In this document: positions 1 to 4,497 of the stretch, piece by piece | Numbering within the stretch: position 1 is the first letter of the stretch | How the letters are laid out: every line of letters begins with the position of its first letter | Assembly (NCBI GenBank): GCA_910586745.1 | Contig: CAJUJZ010000125.1 | Coordinates: 1-6,318, forward strand | Direction: 5' to 3' | DNA length: 6,318 nucleotides | DNA from: an uncultured Mucispirillum sp. | GTDB taxonomy: Bacteria > Chrysiogenota > Deferribacteres > Deferribacterales > Mucispirillaceae | Position numbers and translations under genes: made by a program | The notes under the pieces: generated by a model | Database searches by the model: none | What the model saw: only the letters and a program-made list of their open reading frames with translations | Told to the model about the DNA's origin: nothing

Positions 1-411
1 ATTGTATTCAAAATTATACTTATACTCATTTACTGAAGCTTTCGTAATAATATCTGCAATAGATATTTTTTTATCCTGAATCTTAAACATAAAAATCCAT
101 GGTGTATTGGAAGAATATCTTTCTTTACCGCCTATGATTACTGTGTTTTTATTAATAGCAAGCCCTGTAAAAATAAGGTCAGGATAATATCCACGCAGCA
201 TATTTTCAGGTGTTACTGCAAAAACATCTTTTCCCTTTTTAAAACTAAGAGTATGAATTATGCGTTTATTTATATTTAATTCTGATATGCCAAAAGAATA
301 ACCATATGAAATAGCAGCAATTGGTGTAAACTCTATAAAACTAACAGCGGGTGCTGCAGCCAGATTGAAGGAAATCAAAATGAAAAAAGCAAATAGAACA
401 ACACGCAGCAT
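1..411 (-). CDS. Exported protein of unknown function, C-terminus beyond the window (partial)
   Basis: An open frame of exactly 137 codons runs from ATG at 411 to base 1 without a stop, so the 3' end lies outside the window. The first 20 residues (MLRVVLFAFFILISFNLAAA) form a typical Sec signal peptide with an Ala-rich cleavage region near residues 18-20, so the product is probably periplasmic or surface-bound. An AGGCAGG ribosome site lies about 6 nt before the ATG. The mature part is rich in short hydrophobic strands separated by turns, for example around residues 75-90 (PDLIFTGLAI...VIIGG), which could suggest beta-propeller-like repeats, but I do not recognise a family. It starts 32 bp after the stop of the YhdH/AcuI-like reductase and is probably cotranscribed with it. 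The frame is well supported; the function is unknown. Confidence 0.75.
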   Translation of the reverse strand, partial: MLRVVLFAFFILISFNLAAAPAVSFIEFTPIAAISYGYSFGISELNINKRIIHTLSFKKGKDVFAVTPENMLRGYYPDLIFTGLAINKNTVIIGGKERYSSNTPWIFMFKIQDKKISIADIITKASVNEYKYNFEYN

Positions 412-443
412 AAAAAACCTGCCTAATGAAACATATTAAACTA

Positions 444-1436
444 CTATAACTTATGATTTATAACAATCCTTCCTTTGATTGGGTTATTATTCATTTTATC
501 AAGATATTCGTTAATTTCAAAAATAGATATTTCATTACACATAAATGAAAGAGTTTTAAGATACCAGTCACCTGCAAGCTTATATAGAGCCTCCCTTTTT
601 AAACTATGGGAGCATCTAAGAGAATCAATGCCAACAAGATTAATACCCCTTAATATTAAAGGAAGTAATGATGCAGTAAATGTTTCGCTAAGAACAGCTC
701 CACATACAGCAATAGTTGAACCGCCTTTAACAGAACGAATCATAGTGTTAAGTACATCGCCGCCAAGTGTATCAATGCCTGCTACATATTTATCTTCTAA
801 TAAATGTTTACCAGATTTATCTACAAAACTGTCTAAACTAAGAACTTTTTTTGCTCCTAATTCATATATAAAATCCTCACACTCCATATATTTAGTAACT
901 GCAGTAACATTATAGCCACATAAATTAAGTATGGAAACAGCAAAAGCACCAATACCGGATGATCCGCCAATAATCACATCTTTTGAGTTACTTTGAATAC
1001 CTGCAGCCATAATTTCCATAACCGCAATAGCTGCTGCGATACCATCAGAGCCAAGAGTCATACTGTCCTGCATAGAAAGACCTGTAGGCAGACTCACTAT
1101 CCAAGATTCAGGAACACGGACAAACTGACCAAAACCACCTGGCACATCCTGCCCTAAACCACTGCCAAATATTAATACTTCATCCCCCTCTCTGTAATTA
1201 GCAGAGTTAGATTCCACAACTATACCTGCAGCATCAACACCTGGAACATAAGGATATGTATTATTGCAAAAAGGGGTATTTTCTATTGAAAAAAGTACAT
1301 CATAAGAGTTAATTGTAGAATACATTACTTTAATTAAAACATCACCTGCAGGTAAGTTTTCAGTATTCTCCAAAACTACATCTTTAACAATAGCTCCATT
1401 GTTTTCTTTAATAACAAAAGATCTAAATGTACTCAT
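444..1436 (-). CDS. acuI: YhdH/AcuI-family NADPH-dependent acrylyl-CoA reductase / quinone oxidoreductase (zinc-free MDR)
   Basis: This 330-residue protein matches the length and layout of E. coli YhdH and AcuI (about 324-330 aa). They are cytosolic members of the medium-chain dehydrogenase/reductase superfamily that reduce acryloyl-CoA to propionyl-CoA with NADPH, protecting against that reactive thioester. Visible landmarks are an N-terminal GroES-like fold with VPGVDAAG at 64-71, a Rossmann nucleotide loop IGGSSGIGA at 156-164, the family-typical GIDTLGGDVL at 220-229, and a C-terminal NPIKGRIVI at 318-326 (compare NQIQGRTLV in YhdH). The catalytic-zinc cysteine and histidine pattern of classical alcohol dehydrogenases is absent. 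The start is fixed by a perfect AAGGAG at 1444-1449, 7 nt upstream. A predicted promoter lies at 1537-1565. The family is secure. The precise substrate is less so, because homologues are often called only quinone oxidoreductase. Confidence 0.9.
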   Translation of the reverse strand: MSTFRSFVIKENNGAIVKDVVLENTENLPAGDVLIKVMYSTINSYDVLFSIENTPFCNNTYPYVPGVDAAGIVVESNSANYREGDEVLIFGSGLGQDVPGGFGQFVRVPESWIVSLPTGLSMQDSMTLGSDGIAAAIAVMEIMAAGIQSNSKDVIIGGSSGIGAFAVSILNLCGYNVTAVTKYMECEDFIYELGAKKVLSLDSFVDKSGKHLLEDKYVAGIDTLGGDVLNTMIRSVKGGSTIAVCGAVLSETFTASLLPLILRGINLVGIDSLRCSHSLKREALYKLAGDWYLKTLSFMCNEISIFEINEYLDKMNNNPIKGRIVINHKL

Positions 1437-1525
1437 TAAATAGCTCCTTATTATTCTACAATAATATACGATATACTATTACTTTAATTTCATAAAAAAA
1501 ATATTATAAAATTATGCACTTTCTG

Positions 1526-1541
1526 ATACTACTATTAGTAT
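1526..1541. promoter_or_regulatory. Inverted repeat overlapping the -10 box (candidate operator)
   Basis: ATACTA (1526-1531), a 4-nt spacer, and TAGTAT (1536-1541) form a perfect 6-bp dyad that covers most of the predicted -10 element and the expected start site, where a repressor would act. The longer motif GATATACTAATA (minus strand, 1544-1533) recurs with one change as GATATACTATTA on the plus strand at 1470-1481, in the leader. No regulator gene lies in the window. Confidence 0.35.
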
Positions 1542-1565
1542 ATCATATTTTTTCTTATTTTGCAA
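1537..1565 (-). promoter_or_regulatory. Predicted sigma70-type promoter of the reductase operon
   Basis: Read on the minus strand, TTGCAA (1565-1560, 4/6 to consensus) is followed by a 17-nt A-rich spacer and TATACT (1542-1537, 5/6 to consensus). Transcription would begin near 1530, leaving a leader of about 95 nt before the ATG at 1436. Prediction from pattern only. Confidence 0.5.
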
Positions 1566-1705
1566 TGAAGTATTTTATAAATCATTATTAAATTTATTAT
1601 TACTTATTTGTATATCAGCAATATTACTTAAAGGACTTTCTGAGCAAGCAGTATTTGAATTAAAAGTCCACAGCTGGACAATATGTTTTAATAAAAGATA
1701 GATTA

Positions 1706-1736
1706 AGATACTTCGCCTTTCAGGCTCAGTATAACC
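1706..1736 (+). repeat. Degenerate copy of a short intergenic repeat
   Basis: The segment reads AGATACTTCGCC, TTTCAG, then GCTCAGTATAACC. It aligns with the copy at 4342-4371 (AGATTCTTCGC..GCTCAGAATGACA) and, inverted, with the one at 4257-4292. A weak further half-copy, TTCTGAGCAA, lies inverted at 1638-1647. All copies lie outside genes. Confidence 0.45.
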
Positions 1737-1818
1737 TTATGGACTTTAAAATCTATTGCTATATTAATTATATGGATTATTATAATTTTTTTAGTAAATC
1801 TATAAGAATAAATACTGC

Positions 1819-1852
1819 TATGCTCTTAAAATCATAATAAATTTAGAGCATA
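1819..1852. other. Hairpin just downstream of the DUF805 gene, possible weak terminator
   Basis: TATGCTCT (1819-1826) and AGAGCATA (1845-1852) form a perfect 8-bp stem around an 18-nt AT-rich loop, 13 nt past the DUF805 stop codon. Read in the gene's direction, no proper T-run follows, so it is at best an imperfect Rho-independent terminator. It may instead protect the 3' end of the transcript. Confidence 0.3.
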
Positions 1853-1864
1853 ACAATAAGATTT

Positions 1865-2221
1865 TTATATTTCGGCAGGTTTTTCACCAAATTGGTTTGT
1901 TCCATCTGTCCCAGGCTGGATAAACAAATAAATATTATATAAAGGCACTAAAAACCAAATTCCATTCTTATCTATATCCTGCACTCTTCTATAAGCATAT
2001 CCACATGATGGTAAAAGAACAGCAAGAGAGTATAATGATGGTATATACGCAAATACAAATAAAATACTTGATAATATACCGCTTATTATAGATAATACTA
2101 CTGATATTACAATATTTACTGCGGTTGCCTGCCAAAATGACTTGCGAGATACTCTACCTTGAAAATTAAAATAGTTTGTAAGCATATCTTTATATGCTCC
2201 AATAAATTGAGAAATATTCAT
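1865..2221 (-). CDS. DUF805 family inner-membrane protein
   Basis: The 118-residue product has the full DUF805 signature. YFNFQGRVSRKSFW at 17-30 matches the family opening in which an aromatic, glycine and arginine precede R-K-x-[FY]-W. Hydrophobic segments follow at about 33-58 and 60-75, then the conserved RRVQDIDKNG at 78-87, a third hydrophobic stretch at 88-101, and the typical tail PGTDGTNQFGEKP at 103-115 (family consensus PG..G.N.yG..P). The family includes E. coli YhaH and YhaI. Its biochemical role is not established. The start is supported by AAGGAG at 2230-2235, 8 nt upstream. It has its own promoter (2274-2302) and a gap of about 150 bp to the upstream endolysin gene, so it is probably monocistronic and not part of the lysis cassette. 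Family assignment is strong. Confidence 0.9.
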   Translation of the reverse strand: MNISQFIGAYKDMLTNYFNFQGRVSRKSFWQATAVNIVISVVLSIISGILSSILFVFAYIPSLYSLAVLLPSCGYAYRRVQDIDKNGIWFLVPLYNIYLFIQPGTDGTNQFGEKPAEI

Positions 2222-2273
2222 ACTTTTCTCTCCTTTTAAAATATATTTTTATTTAAAATAAATATTTAAGTTA

Positions 2274-2302
2274 TATATATATCTGCAATTAAAATTTGTC
2301 AA
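2274..2302 (-). promoter_or_regulatory. Strong predicted sigma70 promoter of the DUF805 gene
   Basis: On the minus strand a perfect TTGACA (2302-2297) is followed by a 17-nt spacer and TATATA (2279-2274). The -10 lies about 52 bp upstream of the ATG at 2221. The TATA run makes the exact -10 register uncertain by a few bases. Confidence 0.6.
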
Positions 2303-2372
2303 GCAAAAATAAAAATATTATCTGCTTATAAAATATTAATTTAAATACAGAGTAATGATACTGCAATTTACA

Positions 2373-2744
2373 TCAAATATCTTTATCTAATTCAAAATGA
2401 GGATAATCTTTTAAACTTTTAAAATCTCTGCCCCATTTAATATTTATATTTAATTCATCAGCTTTCTTCATAATTTTCTCGCCTAATTTTTCAAAACTGG
2501 AAATATTATTCCAGTCAAGAGGCAGCGGCACAACATCTACTGCATGAGATGGTTTTAAATTATGCCTGCTTGCACCCCACTTTGCTTTACTTCTTCCCTC
2601 ATAATATGCTTTTTCCTGCTCATATCTGCCACGAAAACCGCATATTACTGCACATTTTTCATCTTCTGCCACAGCCTCAATAAGTTTTTTTAAATCACTA
2701 TGACATGTATTTAATTTCTGCATACTTCTTTTTGATAATCCCAT
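2373..2744 (-). CDS. M15-family peptidoglycan peptidase (phage-type endolysin)
   Basis: The 123-residue protein has the layout of small M15 L-Ala-D-Glu / D-Ala-type peptidases used as phage endolysins. After an N-terminal helix comes CGFRGRYEQEKAYYEGRSKA (35-54), the equivalent of the substrate-lining segment G[YF]R[ST]..EQ. The zinc motif SRHNLKPSHAVDV lies at 59-71, with H61 and D70 as predicted ligands, and WGRDFKSLKDYPHFEL at 104-119 supplies catalytic D113 and the third ligand H116. All expected metal and catalytic residues are present, so it should be active. It has no signal peptide, so it would need a holin to reach the wall, and a three-TM holin gene lies upstream. An AAGAGG ribosome site (2753-2758) is 8 nt before the ATG. 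Family assignment is secure; the exact bond cleaved is inferred. Confidence 0.9.
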   Translation of the reverse strand: MGLSKRSMQKLNTCHSDLKKLIEAVAEDEKCAVICGFRGRYEQEKAYYEGRSKAKWGASRHNLKPSHAVDVVPLPLDWNNISSFEKLGEKIMKKADELNINIKWGRDFKSLKDYPHFELDKDI

Positions 2745-2773
2745 AATATTTACCTCTTCTATCTGTCTTTTCA

Positions 2774-2904
2774 GCCACAGGATGTGGCATCTTTAGTAAG
2801 GCGAGCGTTTTTTGCGAGGACACTTTTTCCCTAGCGAGTAGCATAGGTAATAGAAAAAGTGGCTGGACATTAAATAGATTTACTCTATAAGCCCGCCTAA
2901 ACAA
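2774..2904. repeat. Folded, repeat-like intergenic element between holin and endolysin genes
   Basis: This non-coding stretch is denser in dyads than anything else in the window. GCCACA (2774-2779) and TGTGGC (2783-2788) form a 6-bp stem with a 3-nt loop. CACTTTTTC (2821-2829) and GAAAAAGTG (2853-2861) form a perfect 9-bp stem. Inside it, CCTA (2830-2833) pairs with TAGG (2844-2847), capped by GC/GC around GAGTA. An outer imperfect pair links TTTAG..GGCGAGC (2792-2806) to GCCCGCCTAAA (2891-2901). GCGAG occurs three times. Its local GC is higher than its neighbours. It looks like a mobile or palindromic intergenic repeat inserted in the lysis operon; copy number cannot be seen here. Confidence 0.45.
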
Positions 2905-2928
2905 AAAATCTATGATTGATTTTTTGTT
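2900..2928. other. Perfect 11-bp A/T-rich hairpin
   Basis: AACAAAAAATC (2900-2910) and GATTTTTTGTT (2918-2928) are exact inverted copies separated by 7 nt. The hairpin lies about 35 nt downstream of the holin stop codon, at the edge of the folded element. In either direction one arm carries a run of six U, but the stem has little GC, so terminator activity is doubtful. Confidence 0.4.
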
Positions 2929-2962
2929 ATTATTTGATAGTTAATGTATTAATTTTCTTTTC

Positions 2963-3298
2963 CTATATATTATCAATTTTGCGTTTAATTAATTCTATTA
3001 TTTTGTTTTGTGTAATAATTAATAAATCAGTTCCTGTAAATGCAGCCATACCTGCAAGAGCAACGGCAAGGCCCTGCTTATCAATAATGCTCATTAATAT
3101 TTCATAGCTAATATATGCTATAAACATACTGTTTATCATCCCCATACATAATGCTAAAAATTTCGCTCTAAATGACCTGCCCTTTAATGTTGGGGAGATT
3201 TTTGTAATAAATCCAACCACCCCGCCTGTAAATGAGACAATAAAAAGCCAAAGCCACTGCCATATTTCTGCAGGCAGATTAAATGCTCTATCAATCAT
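2963..3298 (-). CDS. Phage holin, LydA-like three-TM type
   Basis: The 111-residue protein has three predicted membrane segments, at about 13-33 (IWQWLWLFIVSFTGGVVGFI), 46-71 and 77-97, and a short basic tail (IKRKIDNI). An N-terminal W-rich helix leading into a GG-containing first TM, and a last TM with an LAG..AF.G pattern (81-89), are typical of the LydA / phage holin 3 group. A holin makes the inner-membrane lesion that lets the signal-less M15 enzyme out. Its ATG lies inside the end of the o-spanin gene (8-bp overlap) and is preceded by a GGAGG at 3304-3308 with 5-nt spacing, so translation is probably coupled. Membrane topology and context support holin strongly. The family name is from pattern recall. 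Confidence 0.8.
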   Translation of the reverse strand: MIDRAFNLPAEIWQWLWLFIVSFTGGVVGFITKISPTLKGRSFRAKFLALCMGMINSMFIAYISYEILMSIIDKQGLAVALAGMAAFTGTDLLIITQNKIIELIKRKIDNI

Positions 3299-3695
3299 TT
3301 AAGCCTCCATTTTTACATACTTCTAAAGCTGATTCAAGCTTTTCTGCATAAGCTAATATATTTAAATTTGTAATAACTATATTTTCATTATATTCCGGCC
3401 TTAAAGGTATATCTACACTGCATGCAACAGGTACTGATACTGGGTAATATTTAGTAACTGCAGTGCCGCTGCAGCCCCATAAAAGCAATGTAAATACAGC
3501 AAGCATGGCAGCAATAAGCCATTTTAATGAGTTCATAAACCACCAGTTTAAAGAATATCTTTCTTTTCTTTCTTCTATATTTATAGTTGTAAAATCATTC
3601 GCTGTTGATTCAATAATTTCTTTTATTTTTTCTAAAATATAAGTTTTTACTTTTTCATATGGATTTATGAAAAATTGTTTAATTTTCTCTAACAT
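3291..3695 (-). CDS. Rz1-like outer-membrane spanin (o-spanin) with an N-terminal extension
   Basis: The last 60 of the 134 residues look like an Rz1-type lipoprotein: a hydrophobic stretch (about 57-74) ends in LLLWGC with C75 as lipid-anchor candidate. It is followed by a proline-bearing segment (YYPVSVPVACSVDIPLRP, 83-100) and an L..YAEKLESALEVC ending, the pattern common in o-spanins. O-spanins bridge the periplasm to an inner-membrane partner and fuse the two membranes at the end of lysis. That partner is the overlapping upstream gene (17-bp overlap). Unusually, about 56 charged, helical residues precede the hydrophobic stretch. The ATG at 3695 has an excellent AAGGAG (3704-3709, 8-nt spacing). 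An internal ATG at 3536 (M54) would give a normal lipoprotein signal peptide but has only GGTGG 3 nt upstream. Role fairly sure; mature form unsure. Confidence 0.75.
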   Translation of the reverse strand: MLEKIKQFFINPYEKVKTYILEKIKEIIESTANDFTTINIEERKERYSLNWWFMNSLKWLIAAMLAVFTLLLWGCSGTAVTKYYPVSVPVACSVDIPLRPEYNENIVITNLNILAYAEKLESALEVCKNGGLND

Positions 3696-4047
3696 TTAAA
3701 AATCTCCTTTGGTTATCATCTATTATCTGCATCATATCTAAACATTCTATATTGTTTATATTTCTGTATTTTTTCTGCAGGCTTTTATATTTTTCATTAA
3801 TATCAGCTATGTCCTGCATATACTTTTCTTCTGCTTTTTTTTTGTTAACGGCATAATTATTTATTTTAGTATTTTGAAAATCAATCAGACTTTCAGCACT
3901 GCTTATTTGAGAAAGCAGCTGATTATTTTCTGACTGCAAATCTTTAATCAAGCTGTTATAAATGCCAGTTTTTATTAATATATAAATAGAAAGTGATATG
4001 ATAATTATTATAAGCATAGATATAATACTAATATATATTTTATCCAT
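3679..4047 (-). CDS. Rz-like inner-membrane spanin (i-spanin)
   Basis: The 122-residue protein has one N-terminal transmembrane segment (about 5-26, very Ile-rich), then a long charged region (33-97) with heptad-like spacing of Leu/Ile and many Lys, Glu and Gln, predicted to be a coiled coil in the periplasm. This is the standard build of Rz-type i-spanins. The single cysteine C102 near the C-terminus might allow the disulfide-linked dimers known for lambda Rz. The gene overlaps the following o-spanin gene by 17 bp, the expected Rz/Rz1 arrangement. The start has GAGG (4053-4056) 5 nt upstream. It is the first gene of the cassette, after a 450-bp gene-free interval. The sequence itself is too diverged for a family name; the call rests on topology plus position. 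Confidence 0.75.
   Translation of the reverse strand: MDKIYISIISMLIIIIISLSIYILIKTGIYNSLIKDLQSENNQLLSQISSAESLIDFQNTKINNYAVNKKKAEEKYMQDIADINEKYKSLQKKYRNINNIECLDMMQIIDDNQRRFLNVREN
3704..3709 (-). promoter_or_regulatory. Ribosome site that favours the long o-spanin start
   Basis: AAGGAG on the minus strand, 8 nt before the ATG at 3695, sits inside the upstream i-spanin coding region. It is a far better match than the GGTGG before the internal ATG at 3536, so at least some product should carry the extension. Confidence 0.6.
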
Positions 4048-4070
4048 ATCTGCCTCACTTGTTATTTAAT

Positions 4071-4099
4071 AATATAAAATACATATAACAGCAGGTAAA
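4071..4099 (-). promoter_or_regulatory. Possible promoter of the lysis cassette
   Basis: On the minus strand TTTACC (4099-4094, 4/6) lies 17 nt before TATATT (4076-4071, 5/6), about 25 bp upstream of the i-spanin ATG. Such AT-rich matches arise by chance, so this is tentative. Confidence 0.3.
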
Positions 4100-4256
4100 A
4101 TACAGACTGTCCGTAATGTCTTTTAAGTCTTGGAAAAAATATTGGGCTAATTCAGCAAAATATACATTCTTGAAAATAGTAAAATAAACGAAACGGCTTA
4201 ATATCAGAATAGACAAAGTCTTAATAGGGCAAATAATTAATAAATAACAAACTTAT

Positions 4257-4292
4257 ATCATACTGAACTCTTTTAGGCGAAGTAGCTAGAAT
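4257..4292 (-). repeat. Degenerate copy of the short intergenic repeat, inverted
   Basis: TATCATACTGAAC, then TCTTTTA, then GGCGAAGTAGCTAGA is the reverse-complement counterpart of the copies at 4342-4371 and 1706-1736. GGCGAAG and TACTGA are the best conserved blocks. With the forward copy 50 bp further on it could form a long imperfect hairpin. Confidence 0.4.
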
Positions 4293-4341
4293 ATACATAA
4301 TTAATTAAATTTAACGCAGTATTAAAATTATAAGAATAAAA

Positions 4342-4371
4342 TAGATTCTTCGCTTTGCTCAGAATGACATA
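4342..4371 (+). repeat. Best-preserved copy of the short intergenic repeat
   Basis: The core TAGATTCTTCGC, TTT, GCTCAGAATGACA is the form I recall as a recurrent intergenic motif in several bacterial genomes (recollection, not checked). It faces the inverted copy at 4257-4292. Confidence 0.45.
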
Positions 4372-4408
4372 ACTGTAGTAGTAAGATTCTTGAATTAAAC
4401 AAGGCGGA

Positions 4409-4465
4409 TTAAAAAATTAGTGACAGGAGTTTACATATCGGTAAATGACTGAGCTGATTTTTTAA
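4409..4465. other. Nested stem-loop, possible structured RNA or protein-binding site
   Basis: The outer stem TTAAAAAATTAG (4409-4420) / CTGATTTTTTAA (4454-4465) is 12 bp with one G-T pair. The inner stem GTTTAC (4429-4434) / GTAAAT (4441-4446) has a 6-nt ATATCG loop and one terminal G-T pair. Both non-Watson-Crick pairs are G-U in a plus-strand RNA but A-C in a minus-strand RNA. It lies about 30 nt past the stop of the last gene of the M23 unit and could also end that transcript. Confidence 0.4.
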
Positions 4466-4497
4466 ACAACGCAGTATAATTTAAAAAGATACAGCCG

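Larger units (their letters stand above)
1437..1864. other. Gene-free interval between the DUF805 gene and the reductase gene
   Basis: These 428 bp hold no credible ORF on either strand and nothing tRNA-like. From left to right they contain the reductase ribosome site (1444-1449), its predicted promoter with an overlapping inverted repeat (1526-1565), a group of GGAC-containing dyads (1633-1679 and 1741-1747), one degenerate copy of the intergenic repeat also seen at 4257-4371 (here 1706-1736), and a hairpin just downstream of the DUF805 gene (1819-1852). Confidence 0.7.
4313..4477. repeat. Segment bounded by 10-bp direct repeats AACGCAGTAT
   Basis: AACGCAGTAT occurs exactly at 4313-4322 and 4468-4477, each followed by an A/T stretch. 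Between them lie the repeat copy at 4342-4371 and the nested hairpin at 4409-4465. The repeats could be duplication ends of a small mobile element, or parts of two related intergenic elements. Confidence 0.35.
4048..4497. other. Gene-free interval between the lysis cassette and the M23 module
   Basis: These 450 bp show no credible ORF and no tRNA-like sequence. From left to right they hold a possible promoter for the lysis genes (4071-4099), about 150 bp with nothing recognisable, two convergently oriented copies of the intergenic repeat (4257-4292 and 4342-4371), and a nested stem-loop (4409-4465) bounded by direct repeats (4313-4322 and 4468-4477). The interval separates the two minus-strand units. 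Confidence 0.7.

Noticed and set aside
475..915. 146-codon plus-strand ORF opposite the reductase gene
   Set aside because: The antisense frame of a gene with clear YhdH/AcuI motifs; no ribosome site or recognisable protein features.
1819..1852. Clear Rho-independent terminator after the DUF805 gene
   Set aside because: The 8-bp stem is real, but it is AT-rich and no T-run follows in the gene's direction, so it is listed only as a hairpin.
2698..2904. 68-codon minus-strand ORF starting at a TTG and overlapping the M15 gene
   Set aside because: It lies mainly in the folded repeat-like element, has no ribosome site, uses a rare start and ends in a second frame of the well-supported endolysin gene. 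It is best explained as an open frame within the element.
4048..4497. tRNA, CRISPR array or phage attachment site in the gene-free interval
   Set aside because: There is no T-loop or CCA-type sequence, no regularly spaced repeats with unique spacers, and no integrase or tRNA fragment. The 10-bp direct repeats are too short to call attachment sites.
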